DNA of 64,000 nucleotides from Roseomonas populi (GCF_024594815.1 NZ_JANJOU010000004.1:1-64000), one strand, 5' to 3'; counted from the first letter of the stretch, positions 44,665-54,240 are shown. Program-made: numbers and translations. The notes: generated by a model not told the origin, from the letters alone.

Positions 44665-45858
44665 ATGCGCCGCATTCCCGTCCTCGCCTTCGCGCTTCTC
44701 GCCGCCCTGCCGGCGGCAGCGGAGGAGGTCAAGCCAGATGGGCTGCACTGGGATGGCTGGGCGCCGACCCTGCAGGCGGCGGACGGCAACTTCACCGCCA
44801 AGCCGGTGGTGCGGCTGGACGCCGACCTCGGCTCCTTCTTCGGCCAGGACGAGCCGGGCGGCTTCCGCAGCGGCGTGAACCTGCGCCGCGGCCGGCTGGG
44901 CCTGGGCGGCACGGTGCTGCGGGACTTCACCTACAGCTTCGTCTGGGAGTTCGGCGGGCAGAACCCGAACGACTACAACAACATCTTCGAGGCGCAGCTC
45001 GCCTATACTGGCCTGGGCTGGGGCACCATCCGCGCGGGCATCTTCACGCCCCAGCACATGCCGGAATACGCCGGTTCCTCTTTCGACCTGCCCTTCATGG
45101 AGCGGGCGGCGATCACCAACCTCGCCGCTTCCCTCGCCACCGGCGACACGCGGGAGGCGGTGGGGATCGAGGGGAACGGCGCGCTGGGCGGGGGCGGGGC
45201 GCGCTGGAATGCCAGCGCCTATGCCAGTGCCGGCGTCGGCTCCACGCCGCATGACGGGCGGCAGCGCGGGGCGGCGGGGCGGGCGGTGGTGCTGCTGCCC
45301 CCGATCGGCCCCGTGCAGTTCCAGATCGGCGCCGATGCGGCGGCCCAGTTCCACCCGGGCACCGATCCCGGCCCCCAATCCGTCCGCTTGCGCGACTACC
45401 CGGAACTGCGGATCGATTCCCGTCGGTTCCTCGACAGCGGGTCCATCCGGGCGGACCAGGCCTGGGCGGTGGGGCCGGAGGCGGCGGGGCGGGTCGGCCC
45501 GCTCTACTTGGAAGCCGTGTGGCAGCGGGTGACGGTGGAGCCGCCGGACGCGCCGACCCGCCGCTTCGAGGGATGGTACGTGGAGGGGCTGTTCACGGTC
45601 GCCGGCCCGGCGCGCGAGCGGTCCAACGAGACCGGCACCTGGAAGCGGCCCAAGGCGGAGGGGCGGTTCGGCAGCCTGGAGATCGGTGTGCGCTACAGCA
45701 CGGCGGATCTCGGCGTCAGCCGGCAGTCCATCTGGACGGCAGGGGTGAACTGGTACCTGACCGACCGGTTCCGGCTTCAGGCGCAGTACGAGAACGGGCG
45801 CACGGGGCAGGACCGGGACTTCCAGGCGATCGGGATGCGCGCCTCGTTCAACCTCTGA
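44665..45858 (+). CDS. Porin, phosphate-selective porin O/P type
   Basis: A 397-residue outer-membrane beta barrel. The signal MRRIPVLAFALLAALPAAA is followed by alternating strands: FRSGVNLRRGRLGLGG, DFTYSFVWEF, NIFEAQLAYTGLG, GIFTPQHMPEYAGS. The last residue is in FNL, with aromatic strands preceding, and the order is that of OprP/OprO-like porins (Pfam Porin_O_P). AGGGGGA precedes the ATG. Phosphate specificity is not proven: the Lys/Arg-rich channel of true OprP is not obvious. A gene-end hairpin follows seven bases after the stop. Confidence 0.88.
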   Translation: MRRIPVLAFALLAALPAAAEEVKPDGLHWDGWAPTLQAADGNFTAKPVVRLDADLGSFFGQDEPGGFRSGVNLRRGRLGLGGTVLRDFTYSFVWEFGGQNPNDYNNIFEAQLAYTGLGWGTIRAGIFTPQHMPEYAGSSFDLPFMERAAITNLAASLATGDTREAVGIEGNGALGGGGARWNASAYASAGVGSTPHDGRQRGAAGRAVVLLPPIGPVQFQIGADAAAQFHPGTDPGPQSVRLRDYPELRIDSRRFLDSGSIRADQAWAVGPEAAGRVGPLYLEAVWQRVTVEPPDAPTRRFEGWYVEGLFTVAGPARERSNETGTWKRPKAEGRFGSLEIGVRYSTADLGVSRQSIWTAGVNWYLTDRFRLQAQYENGRTGQDRDFQAIGMRASFNL

Positions 45859-45861
45859 GGC

Positions 45862-45955
45862 TTTCGGGAGGCGGAGCCTCCCGAGCCCATCGCCAACTCA
45901 TCATGCTTCGAACGGGCCGGAGAGAGGGAGAACTCCCTCCTCTCCCCGGGACATC
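45862..45955 (+). repeat. Partial dispersed element with gene-end hairpin
   Basis: Two hairpins lie between the porin and the convergent eipB gene. CGGGAGGC-GGA-GCCTCCCG is at 45865-45883 (eight perfect pairs). Module A, GGAGAGAGGGAG with CTCCCTCCTCTCC, is at 45919-45945. No linker B or hairpin C is present. Both probably end transcription of the porin gene and eipB. Confidence 0.6.
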
Positions 45956-45958
45956 CCG

Positions 45959-46822
45959 TCAGCACCCGCCGGGAAGGGCTTCCAGCGTCTCCAGCTTCCC
46001 GTTCACCGCGAACTCGCCGAAATCCATGTTCAGCTCGTCCGCCACGCCGTTCGCGTAGTAGCGCAGGCCCACCTCATAGTCGGGGGAGGAGGCGCCGCCG
46101 CCGTTGTTGTCCTTGCCGAAGAAGGCGATCCGCATGCGGCCACTCTCCTGGTTCGCCAGCAGGGGGAAGCGAGGGTTGGCCTCCGCCTCCTTGCGCCAGG
46201 GCGAGAGGACCGTGGTGCTGTCCTGGGAGCCGTCGTCGCTCGTGCCGTCCATCAGCGGGACGTTGAGGATCTTCTGGCCGCTGCGGGCCGCCTCAATGGC
46301 GCGGATCGTATGGGCCATGGGCAGGAGGGTGCCGGGGGGCAGGGCTTCCTGCGAGGGGCGGGGCTGGTCGTACCTCGCGGTCCCGGAGCCGTCGGGCTGC
46401 AGGGTGGCCTCGCCGGTGATGCGGTTGCTGACCGCGCCCGCCGTCATCTGGGTCAGCGAGTAGCGCAGCCGGCGGCCGTCCTTGCTCTCCCAGGTGGAAT
46501 AGTCGGAGGCGGTCTCGACCGTCTGGCCGTCGCGGTCCTGCATCCGCATGGTCAGGCGCTGGCGGCTGGCCCAGCCATCGCAGGCGTCCAGCACCTCGAA
46601 GAGCATCACGCCCTCGGCGCGGGCGATGTCGGAATTGTCCCGGGAGCGGTCGAAGGTCAGGCGGTAGGCGGCGCGGTGGGCCGCCATGGCCTCCGCGCCC
46701 GGCATGACGGCAGGGGCTGCGCCGGCGGCCGGGGTGGCGGCGGGCTGGGCGGGCGCCGGGCCCGCGAGGACCAGGGCCGCGCCCAGCATGGCGGTGGAGG
46801 CGAGAAGGGAGCGCAGGCGCAT
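45959..46822 (-). CDS. eipB: EipB family cell-envelope protein (DUF1849)
   Basis: A 287-residue periplasmic protein. ATG at 46822 gives a Sec signal (LLASTAMLGAALVLAGPAPA). The DUF1849 core has HRAAYRLTFDRSRDNSDIA, DACDGWASRQRLTM and a late GVADELNMDFGEF. Two cysteines, in DACDG and at the very end (PGGC), match the conserved disulfide of EipB, a beta-spiral protein needed for envelope integrity in Brucella. It is on the aspS strand, 28 bases downstream, so cotranscription is likely. Confidence 0.9.
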   Translation of the reverse strand: MRLRSLLASTAMLGAALVLAGPAPAQPAATPAAGAAPAVMPGAEAMAAHRAAYRLTFDRSRDNSDIARAEGVMLFEVLDACDGWASRQRLTMRMQDRDGQTVETASDYSTWESKDGRRLRYSLTQMTAGAVSNRITGEATLQPDGSGTARYDQPRPSQEALPPGTLLPMAHTIRAIEAARSGQKILNVPLMDGTSDDGSQDSTTVLSPWRKEAEANPRFPLLANQESGRMRIAFFGKDNNGGGASSPDYEVGLRYYANGVADELNMDFGEFAVNGKLETLEALPGGC

Positions 46823-46850
46823 CGAGGAGCCTTTCCGGAAGGGCCCAGAC

Positions 46851-48686
46851 TTAGGCGGTCTTGGCCCCGCTTGCACCCTTTGCGTCGTCTTTGTTGCTCT
46901 TCGCCGCAGCGTCCTTCGCGGGCGGCAGGTCGGGCTTGATGTGCAGCTCCTTCCAGCGGCCGGGCTCCACCGTGCTGGGGGCGCCCATCATCAGGTCCTC
47001 GCCCTGCTGGTTCATGGGGTACATGTTGACCTCGCGGAGGTTGGGCTCCTCCGCCAGCAGCATGACGATGCGGTCGATGCCGGCGGCCATGCCGCCGTGG
47101 GGCGGGGCGCCGTAGCGGAAGGCGTTCAGCATGCCGCCGAACCGCTCCTCCACCGCGCTCTCCGGGTAGCCGGCCATGCCGAAGGCCTTCACCATGATCT
47201 CGGCCTTGTGGTTCCGGATCGCGCCGGAGGCCATCTCGTAGCCGTTGCAGACGATGTCGTACTGGTAGGCCGGGATGGTCAGCGGGTCCTTCGTCTCCAG
47301 CGCCTCCATCTCGCCCTGCGGCATGGAGAAGGGGTTGTGGGAGAAGTCCACCTGGCCCGTCTCCTCGTTCAGCTCGAACATCGGGAAATCGACGATCCAG
47401 CAGAAGCGGAAGACGTCCTTCTCGATCAGGTCCAGCTCCTGGCCGATGCGGGTGCGGACGGTGCCGGCGAACTTGGCCGCGTCATCCACCTTGCCGGCGG
47501 CGAAGAAGACGGCGTCGCCCGGGCCGATCCCGCAGGCGGCGCGGATGGCCTCCACGCGCTCCGGCTCCAGGTTCTTGGCGATCGGGCCCTTCGCGCCGTC
47601 GGCATCGAAGGCGATGTAGCCAAGGCCGCCGGCGCCCTGGGCGCGGGCCCACTCGTTCAGCTTGTCGAAGAAGCCGCGCGGCTTGCCGCCCGCGCCCGGC
47701 GCCGGGATGGCGCGGACCACGCCGCCAGAGGCCGCGATCTTGGCGAAGAGGCCGAAGCCGGAACCCGCGAAGCTCTCCGTCACGTCCCGGATGATCAGGG
47801 GGTTCCGCAGGTCCGGCTTGTCGGAGCCGTAGTCCAGCATCGCCTGGGCGTAAGGGATGTGGCGCCAGGGGCCAGCATCCACGGGGCGGTTGCCCGCAAA
47901 GCGCTCGAAGGTGCCGCGGATCACCGGCTCCATCGTGTCGAACACGTCCTGCTGCGTGACGAAGCTCATCTCCACGTCGAGCTGGTAGAACATGAGGGTG
48001 CGGTCGGCGCGGCCCGCCTCGTCCCGGAAGCAGGGGGCGATCTGGAAGTAGCGGTCGAAGCCCGCCACCATCGTCAGCTGCTTGAACTGCTGCGGGGCCT
48101 GGGGCAGCGCGTAGAACTTGCCGGGGTGCAGGCGGGCGGGGACGAGGAAGTCCCGCGCGCCCTCCGGGCTGCTGCTGGTCAGGATCGGGGTCTGGAACTC
48201 GTTGAACCCCTCCGCGATCATCCGCTCCCGGATGTCGTGGATGATCTGGGCGCGGAGGATCATGTTTCGCTGCAGCCGCTCCCGCCGCAGGTCCAGGAAG
48301 CGGTAGCGGAGGCGCATCTCCTCCGGGGCGTCGTCGTCGGTGGCGACCTGGAAGGGCAGGACGTCGGCGCGGGACTGTACGGTCAGCTCGCGCACCCGCA
48401 GCTCGATCTCGCCGGTGGCCAGGCGGGGGTTCACGGTGGAGGGCTCGCGCGCCACCACCTCGCCGGTCACGGTGATCACGCTCTCCGGCCGCACGTCATC
48501 GGCAGCGGCGAAGACGTCCGAGCCCTGCGGGATCACGCACTGGGTCAGGCCGTAATGGTCGCGCAGGTCGATGAAGAGCAGGCCGCCATGGTCGCGCTTG
48601 CGGTGCACCCAGCCGGAAAGCCGGACGGTCTGGCCGGCATCGGCGGCGCGGAGCGCGCCGCAGGTGTGGGTGCGGTAGGCGTGCAT
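46851..48686 (-). CDS. aspS: Aspartyl-tRNA synthetase
   Basis: A 611-residue class IIb synthetase of the bacterial type. ATG at 48686 gives [21 protein letters not shown]-fold anticodon domain ([20 protein letters not shown] in part), class II motifs with [10 protein letters not shown] (motif 2) and [19 protein letters not shown] (motif 3), and the inserted GAD domain. The last 25 residues are Lys/Ala/Asp-rich ([17 protein letters not shown]), an unusual basic tail. Whether it also charges tRNA(Asn) cannot be judged; no gatCAB is in view. Confidence 0.97.
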   Translation of the reverse strand: MHAYRTHTCGALRAADAGQTVRLSGWVHRKRDHGGLLFIDLRDHYGLTQCVIPQGSDVFAAADDVRPESVITVTGEVVAREPSTVNPRLATGEIELRVRELTVQSRADVLPFQVATDDDAPEEMRLRYRFLDLRRERLQRNMILRAQIIHDIRERMIAEGFNEFQTPILTSSSPEGARDFLVPARLHPGKFYALPQAPQQFKQLTMVAGFDRYFQIAPCFRDEAGRADRTLMFYQLDVEMSFVTQQDVFDTMEPVIRGTFERFAGNRPVDAGPWRHIPYAQAMLDYGSDKPDLRNPLIIRDVTESFAGSGFGLFAKIAASGGVVRAIPAPGAGGKPRGFFDKLNEWARAQGAGGLGYIAFDADGAKGPIAKNLEPERVEAIRAACGIGPGDAVFFAAGKVDDAAKFAGTVRTRIGQELDLIEKDVFRFCWIVDFPMFELNEETGQVDFSHNPFSMPQGEMEALETKDPLTIPAYQYDIVCNGYEMASGAIRNHKAEIMVKAFGMAGYPESAVEERFGGMLNAFRYGAPPHGGMAAGIDRIVMLLAEEPNLREVNMYPMNQQGEDLMMGAPSTVEPGRWKELHIKPDLPPAKDAAAKSNKDDAKGASGAKTA

Positions 48687-48778
48687 GGGGCGATGGACCT
48701 GGGTCTGGATACGCGTTCGGGCGGCAAAGGCGGCAGGGGGCGGCCCTATGTCAACCCCGGCTTGGCCTGTTGGCGCGG

Positions 48779-49010
48779 GTGGCCCCAGGAGCGAGAAGGA
48801 ATTCTCCCTCCTGGACCTCCCCCATCTTTTTCTATCGGGCTGCCGCGGAAGGCTTCGCTGGGGGTGCGCCTGAGATCGATGACCGCAGGCGACTGACATG
48901 GAGGCCTGGGCTGATGCGGTGTCGAGACGCCTGCGGCGCCGCCCTTCCGTCATCCTAATCCGCGGCAGCCCGATGCAGATCCAGGTGCCCTGGGGCTCCT
49001 GGCGGGGGGT
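48779..49010 (+). repeat. Dispersed structured intergenic element (best forward copy)
   Basis: This lies in the 367-base gap between aspS and yqgE, both on the minus strand. Hairpin A is at 48785-48814: 13 pairs with one C-C mismatch and a GGAA tetraloop. Linker B has CATCTTTTTCTATCGGGCTG at 48823-48842. Hairpin C is weaker (CCTG with CAGG). Module D has TCATCCTAATCCGCGGCAGC from about 48949. The element starts GGCCCCAGG and ends near CCTGGGGC, imperfect terminal inverted repeats. Copy 1 near 0.53 kb matches it along most of its length. Confidence 0.78.
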
Positions 49011-49053
49011 TCCAGGGAGGCGGCGCCGCGCTGGGACCAGATGTGCCGACGGA

Positions 49054-49740
49054 TCAGGCCCGCCCGGCCGTCCCCACGAGGAGAAGCGGGTCCACCTTCA
49101 GCTTCGCCAGGGCCCGGCGCCACTTGGCGTCCTGGTCCTCCTCAGCGAAGAGGATGGCTTCGTCCGGGGAGACGGAGAGCCAGGCGTTGCCGGCGATCTC
49201 GCTCTCCAGCTGGCCCGGGCCCCAGCCGGCGTAGCCGAGGGCGAGCAGGCCCTGGCGGGGGCCTTCGCCGCCGGCGATGGCCTTCAGGATGTCCACGCTA
49301 GCCGTGAGGGCGAAGCCGCCCTCGATGGCGAGGCTGCCCTCGCTCGACCAATCCTGGGTATGGAGGACGAAGCCGCGGCCGCCCTCCACCGGGCCGCCGG
49401 CGTGGAGCCGGATGCGGCGCTGGGGCGGGATGGGGGTTACGTCCAGCTGCTTCAGCAGGTCATCGAAGGTCAGGTTCTCGATCGCCCGGTTCAGCACGAT
49501 GCCCATGGCCCCTTCCGGGGAGTGGGCGCAGAGACAGATCACGCTCCGGGCGAAGCGCGGGTCCTCCATACTGGGCATGGCGATGAGGATCTGCCCGCCC
49601 AGCCAGCCCTCCGAGGCAGGGCCGGGCGTCGCCATGCGGGTGAGCTGGATCGGTGTTGTCTGGCCTTCCGCCTCCTCCAGCTCGTCCTCATCCTCGATGG
49701 GCGGCGGGGGAGGGGCCTTGTCCTTCGGGCGCCGGGTCAT
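49054..49740 (-). CDS. YqgE/AlgH family protein
   Basis: A 228-residue protein of the UPF0301 family. The first 35 residues are a Pro/Glu-rich tail. Core features: [26 protein letters not shown] in parts, [28 protein letters not shown] and [13 protein letters not shown]. The family's function is unclear, although it is often linked to regulation in alphaproteobacteria. It is divergent from the peroxiredoxin gene. Confidence 0.92.
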   Translation of the reverse strand: MTRRPKDKAPPPPPIEDEDELEEAEGQTTPIQLTRMATPGPASEGWLGGQILIAMPSMEDPRFARSVICLCAHSPEGAMGIVLNRAIENLTFDDLLKQLDVTPIPPQRRIRLHAGGPVEGGRGFVLHTQDWSSEGSLAIEGGFALTASVDILKAIAGGEGPRQGLLALGYAGWGPGQLESEIAGNAWLSVSPDEAILFAEEDQDAKWRRALAKLKVDPLLLVGTAGRA

Positions 49741-49889
49741 GACGGAAAGATGGCGCCGGTCCCGGGGGCCTGCAACCCGCCCGGGGCTGTTGATGGGCGG
49801 CGCGGCGCAACGTGCGAGTGGAAGAGCCGTTGACAGCGGCGCGAGACGGGCGCCGATACCTGCGGCAAGACCCCTATCGAGGATTCCAG

Positions 49890-50372
49890 ATGCCCATCCA
49901 GCCCGGTGACGCCATTCCCTCCGTCAAGCTCATGCAGGCCAGCGCCGAGGGGCCGAAGGAGGTGGACGCGGCCGTCATCCTCGGCCACGGCACGGCGGTG
50001 CTGTTCGGCGTGCCCGGCGCCTTCACCCCCACCTGCTCCGCCCGCCACCTGCCGGGTTTCGTGCAGCAGGCCGCGGCGCTGAAGGCCAAGGGCGTGAACA
50101 CGGTGGCCTGCGTGGCCGTGAACGACGCTTTCGTGATGGCCGCCTGGGCCAAGGACCAGGGCGTGACGGACGAGGTGGTGATGCTGGCGGATGGTAGCGC
50201 TGCCTTCATCAAGGCGCTGGGCCTGGACATGGACCTGACGGCCCGCGGCATGGGCGTGCGGTCCCAGCGCTTCGCCCTGATCGCCAAGGGGGGCAAGGTG
50301 ACGCATGTGGGCGTGGAGCAGCCCGGCGCCTTCGAGGTGAGCAGCGCCGACGCCATCCTGGCCCAGCTGTGA
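49890..50372 (+). CDS. Peroxiredoxin of the Prx5/PMP20 group
   Basis: A 160-residue thiol peroxidase. The active site is GVPGAFTPTCSARHLPGF with peroxidatic C49; a second Cys in VACVAVNDAF (about 73) occurs in this group. The start ATG at 49890 has GAGGA upstream; longer frames add an Arg-rich stretch. These enzymes reduce hydrogen peroxide or alkyl peroxides using glutaredoxin or thioredoxin. Its stop overlaps the GTG start of a small gene. Confidence 0.93.
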   Translation: MPIQPGDAIPSVKLMQASAEGPKEVDAAVILGHGTAVLFGVPGAFTPTCSARHLPGFVQQAAALKAKGVNTVACVAVNDAFVMAAWAKDQGVTDEVVMLADGSAAFIKALGLDMDLTARGMGVRSQRFALIAKGGKVTHVGVEQPGAFEVSSADAILAQL

Positions 50373-50644
50373 CCGACCCCACGCGCTGGGGCCTGATGGC
50401 CTGGCAGGCCGGGTGGGTCTTCACCCTTCGCAGCATGGACCTCTGGGCCAAGCCCGAGGGGGCGGGGGAGGAACTGACCCGGATGGCGTTGGAGAAGCAG
50501 AAGGCCTTCACCGATGGCTTCTTTGCCGCCGGCCGGGCCGCCATGGCGGGTGCGGGGCCGGAGGCGGTGATGGCCGCCGCCGCCCGGCCGGTCCACCGGA
50601 GGGTTTCGGCCAACCTGCGGGGCCTGCGCCGCAAGAAGGGCTGA
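50369..50644 (+). CDS. Small helical protein coupled to peroxiredoxin
   Basis: A 91-residue protein beginning at GTG overlapping the peroxiredoxin stop (GTGA). It starts MTDPTRWGLMAWQAGWVF and has a central helix (EELTRMALEKQKAFTDGFFA) with a basic C-terminus (RRVSANLRGLRRKK). The amphipathic, phasin-like character is suggestive only. No family was assigned. Coupling implies coexpression with the peroxidase. Confidence 0.65.
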   Translation: MTDPTRWGLMAWQAGWVFTLRSMDLWAKPEGAGEELTRMALEKQKAFTDGFFAAGRAAMAGAGPEAVMAAAARPVHRRVSANLRGLRRKKG

Positions 50645-50711
50645 CCGCCGGGCCGCAACCCCGGCCCGGCGCGGGCGCTTCATCGGCTCTTCCGGAAAGT
50701 GGAACGGGCGG

Positions 50712-51479
50712 ATGATGCTTCAGGGCAAGGTGGCCTTCGTCACGGGGGCGGATTCCGGGATCGGGCAGGCGATCGCCGTGGCCTATGCCCGGGCGGGGGC
50801 CGACGTGGCGATCACCTGGCACACGGACGAGGCGGGCGCGGCCGAGACGGCGCGGCGCGTGGAATCGGCAGGCCGCAAGGCCTTCGTGACCCAGCTGGAC
50901 GTGATGGATTCCCGCGCCGTGGACGCCGCCTTCGAGGCGGCGCGCTCGGCGCTGGGCCCTCTGGACATCCTGGTGAACAACGCCGGCAAGGGCATGGGCG
51001 GCAAGAAGCCCGTGGCAGAACTGGAGGACGAGGACGCGGAGGTGGTCATCCGCACCAACCTCCTCGGGCCGCTCTGGTGCGCCCGGGCCTTCCTGAAGGG
51101 CGAGCCGCGGGAGGGGAGCAAGATCATCAATGTCTCCTCCGTCGCGCAGCACCTGCCGACCGCGGAGAGCGCGCCCTACGGCATGTCCAAGGCCGGGGTG
51201 GGATCGCTGATCCGCAGCCTCTCCGTGGAGCTGGCGCCGAAGAAGATCAACGTGGTGGGCATCGCCCCCGGGCTGATCCAGACGCCGATGACGCAGGAGC
51301 GGCTGGACGACCCGGCGAAGCGAGAGGCCTCCTTCAAGGAGATCCCCTGGCACCGTGCGGGGCAGCCGGAGGAGATCGCCAAGCTCGCGCTGTTCCTGGC
51401 GAGCCCGGACGCCGAGTACATCACGGGGCAGACGGTGGTGATGGATGGCGGGCTGACCATGAACTGGGGCGGGGCCTAG
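50712..51479 (+). CDS. SDR family oxidoreductase (glucose 1-dehydrogenase-like)
   Basis: A 255-residue classical SDR: VAFVTGADSGIGQAIAVAY, NNAGKGMGG, catalytic Ser in NVSSVAQHLP, YGMSK, and PGLIQTPMTQERLDD. The C-terminal ITGQTVVMDGGLTMNW is typical of the group. It reduces or oxidises a sugar, polyol or keto compound with NAD(P)H; the substrate is unknown. ATG at 50712 or 50715. It stands alone downstream of the small coupled gene. Confidence 0.9.
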   Translation: MMLQGKVAFVTGADSGIGQAIAVAYARAGADVAITWHTDEAGAAETARRVESAGRKAFVTQLDVMDSRAVDAAFEAARSALGPLDILVNNAGKGMGGKKPVAELEDEDAEVVIRTNLLGPLWCARAFLKGEPREGSKIINVSSVAQHLPTAESAPYGMSKAGVGSLIRSLSVELAPKKINVVGIAPGLIQTPMTQERLDDPAKREASFKEIPWHRAGQPEEIAKLALFLASPDAEYITGQTVVMDGGLTMNWGGA

Positions 51480-51489
51480 TTCCCAGGGT

Positions 51490-51700
51490 ACCGGAGTCCA
51501 GGAGGCTCCGCCCCTAGGACCCCCGCCAGGAGCCACGGGGGACCTGGACCTGCATCGGGCTGACCCGGAGCTGATCGGAGACGGGGTCTCCGGTGAAGGG
51601 CCGCATCCGGCCGCTATAGTCGCCTCGGGTTATCGGCCCGAGGCACCGCATCGAGCGGGCCCGGGGAGAGGAAGAGTCCCTTCTCTCCCCGGGACAGACC
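51490..51700 (-). repeat. Dispersed structured element, inverted copy
   Basis: Between the SDR gene and a convergent thioesterase gene. A decayed gene-end hairpin is at 51498-51518. Module D (minus strand) is near 51525-51565 (GACCTGCATCGGGCTG matches the copy at 48.8 kb). Hairpin C near 51622-51645 pairs GCCTCGGG with CCCGAGGC. Hairpin A is at 51660-51693 (CCCGGGGAGAG with CTCTCCCCGGG). This is the second copy in minus orientation. Confidence 0.72.
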
Positions 51701-51717
51701 GCCACCGCAGGAACGTA

Positions 51718-52143
51718 TCAGCGCAGCGGCGAATCGGCCGGCACGCCTTCGGGCTTGTTGCTGCCGGTGCGCCAGCGGTGGGTGCCCGAACCGAAGGCGA
51801 CTAGCTTCCCATCGGGCCCGAACACCTCGGTGCGCGTGAAGAAGATGCTGTTCCCCGCCGTAACCACGCGCCCTTCCGCGGTGATCCGCCCTTCCGTGAC
51901 CTGGCCGGTGAAGTGGGTATTCAGGTCCACCGTGACGGCGCGGCGGACGTTGCCGGGCACGGTGCAGAAAAGGCCGGAATAGCCCCCGGCTTGGTCGATG
52001 AGGGAGAGCAGCACGCCCCCGTGCAGCACGCCGCTGCGGTTGTGGTGCCGCGTGTCCACCACGAGGGCGAGGCGGGCGAAGCCGTCCCGCCACTCGTCCA
52101 CGGTCAGGCCGATCAGGTCGTGAAAGGGGGCGGTGTCTTGCAT
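51718..52143 (-). CDS. PaaI-type hotdog thioesterase
   Basis: A 141-residue protein. ATG at 52143 is chosen over an upstream start. GVLHGGVLLSLIDQAGGYSG is the catalytic region of PaaI-like thioesterases (Asp in place of the Glu found in the 43.3 kb copy), then AVTVDLNTHFTGQV and RTEVFGPDG. It hydrolyses an aryl- or acyl-CoA. It is the second hotdog thioesterase of the window, with different helix chemistry. It lies downstream of motA on the same strand. Confidence 0.9.
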   Translation of the reverse strand: MQDTAPFHDLIGLTVDEWRDGFARLALVVDTRHHNRSGVLHGGVLLSLIDQAGGYSGLFCTVPGNVRRAVTVDLNTHFTGQVTEGRITAEGRVVTAGNSIFFTRTEVFGPDGKLVAFGSGTHRWRTGSNKPEGVPADSPLR

Positions 52144-52162
52144 GGCGGCAGGTAAGCGTGGA

Positions 52163-53029
52163 TCAGGCAATCTGCAAATCCTGCAGCGCGGCTTCCAGCT
52201 CCTGGAAGCTCGGCATGTGGGAGGAGGGAGCCATCTTGCGGCCCGTCTCCACGGAGACCTGGGGCGCGTTGCCCTGCAGATGCGCGACGATGACGGCGCG
52301 GATCACCTCGAAATACTTCGTCTCCTCGTCCACCACGCCCTTCAGCCGGGCGGCCATGGGGCCCATGACGCCATAGGCCAGAAGCACGCCGAGGAAGGTG
52401 CCCACCAACGCGCCGCCGATCATGCCGCCGAGTACGGTGGGCGGCTGGTCGATGGAGGCCATGGTCTTGATCACGCCCAGCACCGCCGCGACGATGCCCA
52501 GCGCCGGCAGGGCATCCGCCATGCTCTGCATCGCGTGGGAGGGGTGCATCTCCTCCTCCTTCAGCTTCTTCAGCTCCCGCGCCATCACGTCCTCGATCTG
52601 GTGCGGGTCGTCGGCGTTCATGCCGACCATGCGCAGGTAGTCGCAGATCATCGCCACCGCGTGGTGGTTCGCCTTGATCTTCGGGAACTTGCCGAAGGCC
52701 GGGCTCTCCTCCGGCTTCTCGATATGCGCCTCCAGCGCCATGGCGCCCTTCGTCTGCACCAGCCGCACGAACCAGTAGAGGAGGGAGAGCATCTCCACGT
52801 AGTCGCTCTTGTGGTACCGCGCGCCCTTGAAGATCTTCCCGAAGCCGCCGAGCGTGTGCTTCACGTCGTGCATCGAGTTGGACATGACGAAGGCGCCGAC
52901 GGCGGCGCCGCCGATCATCAGCCCCTCCAGCGGCAGGGCGTGCATGATGATGTCGAACTTGCCGCCCGCCAGGGTGTAGCCGCCGAAGACGGTCACCATC
53001 ATCACCACGAAGCCGATGATCGTCGTCAT
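52163..53029 (-). CDS. motA: Flagellar motor stator protein MotA
   Basis: A 288-residue inner-membrane stator subunit that conducts protons with MotB to turn the flagellum. Four membrane segments are visible: TIIGFVVMMVTVFGGYTLAG, an early second segment, then LPALGIVAAVLGVIKTM and GGALVGTFLGVLLAYGVMGP. The cytoplasmic loop contains HPSHAMQSMADALPALGI. It overlaps motB by four bases, which fixes the operon motB-motA in this strand. No other flagellar gene is in the window. Confidence 0.95.
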   Translation of the reverse strand: MTTIIGFVVMMVTVFGGYTLAGGKFDIIMHALPLEGLMIGGAAVGAFVMSNSMHDVKHTLGGFGKIFKGARYHKSDYVEMLSLLYWFVRLVQTKGAMALEAHIEKPEESPAFGKFPKIKANHHAVAMICDYLRMVGMNADDPHQIEDVMARELKKLKEEEMHPSHAMQSMADALPALGIVAAVLGVIKTMASIDQPPTVLGGMIGGALVGTFLGVLLAYGVMGPMAARLKGVVDEETKYFEVIRAVIVAHLQGNAPQVSVETGRKMAPSSHMPSFQELEAALQDLQIA

Positions 53030-54057
53030 GGGGTGGGGTTTCCCCCCGGCGCGGCGGGATTTTCCCGCAGCAGCAGGACGGAGACGCGGCGGTTGGCGGG
53101 GTTCTGCGGGTCGCCCGGCAGCATCGGCTCGCGCTCCGCGAGGCCGGCGACGCTGCGGATCCGGGTTTCGGCCACGCCGCCATCGGTGAGGAGCCGGCGC
53201 GTGGCGTTGGCGCGCTCCGCCGAGAGGTCCCAGTTCGATCGGGCGCCCGGGCGGAAGGGCGTGGCGTCCGTGTGGCCGGTGATGGCGACCGCATTCGGAA
53301 CGCGGTTGATGACCGCGGCCACCTTCGCCATCAGCGCGCGGGTGCGGTCGGAGGGCGCGCTGCCGCCGAGGGCGAACATGGGCTGCCGCTCCGCGTCCAG
53401 CAGCTGGATGCGCAGGCCCTCCGGCACCTGTTCCACCTGGAGCTGCTTCGCGAGGTCGGCGAGGGCGGGATCCTCCCGCACGGCGGCGCGGATCCCCTCC
53501 GCAAGCCGGTCCAGCGCCTCGCGCTCGCGGCGCTCAAGCTCTTCGCGCAGGGCCTCGGCCGATGCCTTGGCGATGTCGGCCCCGCTGCCGCCGGCGCCCG
53601 GGCTGTTGCCCGGCTCGGCGCGGGCGGCCTGCAGGCGGGCCGGGGTGGCCTCCTCATCGTCGCCCTTCGGTCCCCCCCGGCGCTCCACGGGCGCGGCGGG
53701 CTGGTCACTGTCATCCTCGTCCAGGTCGAAGACGACGGGGCGGGGGCCGGTCTCCACCCGCACGGAGGAGGCGTTGGAGGCGGCTTCCCCGGATTCGTTG
53801 GGTGTCCTGCCGCCGAAGGGCTGGCCGGAGCCGGTGCTGTTCCGGCCCATGACGTTGGTGGGGTTGAAGTAGTCGGCGAGGCCGCGCCGCTGCTCCTCCG
53901 TGGTGGCGTTCAGCAGCCACATCAGGAGGAAGAAGGCCATCATCGCCGTGACGAAGTCGGCGTAGGCCACCTTCCAGGCGCCGCCGTGATGGCCGCCCTC
54001 CCCGCTCTCCTCACGTTTGATGACGATGGTGGCGCCTTCGCCCCTGCCTTTTGCCAC
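53026..54057 (-). CDS. motB: Flagellar motor stator protein MotB
   Basis: A 343-residue stator subunit. GTG at 54057 starts the protein. The single membrane helix AYADFVTAMMAFFLLMWLLN holds the proton-conducting D34. The middle (90-200) is Asp/Glu/Pro-rich and disordered. The C-terminal OmpA-like domain (ITGHTDATPFRPG, NWDLSAERANATRRLL, NPANRRVSVLLL) anchors to peptidoglycan. The gene overlaps motA by four bases and precedes it. Two hairpin-forming lipoprotein-side sequences lie just upstream. Confidence 0.95.
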   Translation of the reverse strand: MAKGRGEGATIVIKREESGEGGHHGGAWKVAYADFVTAMMAFFLLMWLLNATTEEQRRGLADYFNPTNVMGRNSTGSGQPFGGRTPNESGEAASNASSVRVETGPRPVVFDLDEDDSDQPAAPVERRGGPKGDDEEATPARLQAARAEPGNSPGAGGSGADIAKASAEALREELERREREALDRLAEGIRAAVREDPALADLAKQLQVEQVPEGLRIQLLDAERQPMFALGGSAPSDRTRALMAKVAAVINRVPNAVAITGHTDATPFRPGARSNWDLSAERANATRRLLTDGGVAETRIRSVAGLAEREPMLPGDPQNPANRRVSVLLLRENPAAPGGNPTP

Positions 54058-54196
54058 GGCCCTGCACCCGCTGATCGGGTGGAAGGTGACGCCAGGGGGT
54101 TAAGACGGGGTTGATTACAGGGGGGCATGGAAACGTGTGCCCCCGGTAAGGCCGCGGGGTCTCAGGGCGGCCCCCGCAGGCAGGGGCCCCGGAAGC

Positions 54197-54233
54197 CCCC
54201 AGGGAGGAAGAGCGTGTCCCGTCCTCCCTGGGG
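54197..54233 (-). terminator. 12-bp perfect hairpin after the small lipoprotein gene
   Basis: CCCCAGGGAGGA (54197-54208) pairs without mismatch with TCCTCCCTGGGG (54222-54233) around a 13-base loop. It begins eight bases after the small lipoprotein stop on the minus strand, ahead of motB. It could terminate the lipoprotein transcript. Confidence 0.65.
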
Positions 54234-54240
54234 CGATGCC

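Noticed and set aside
46689-48896. Long + strand frame opposite aspS and eipB.
   Set aside because: Its product is His/Val/Leu/Glu-rich without domains, a shadow of two well-recognised minus-strand genes.
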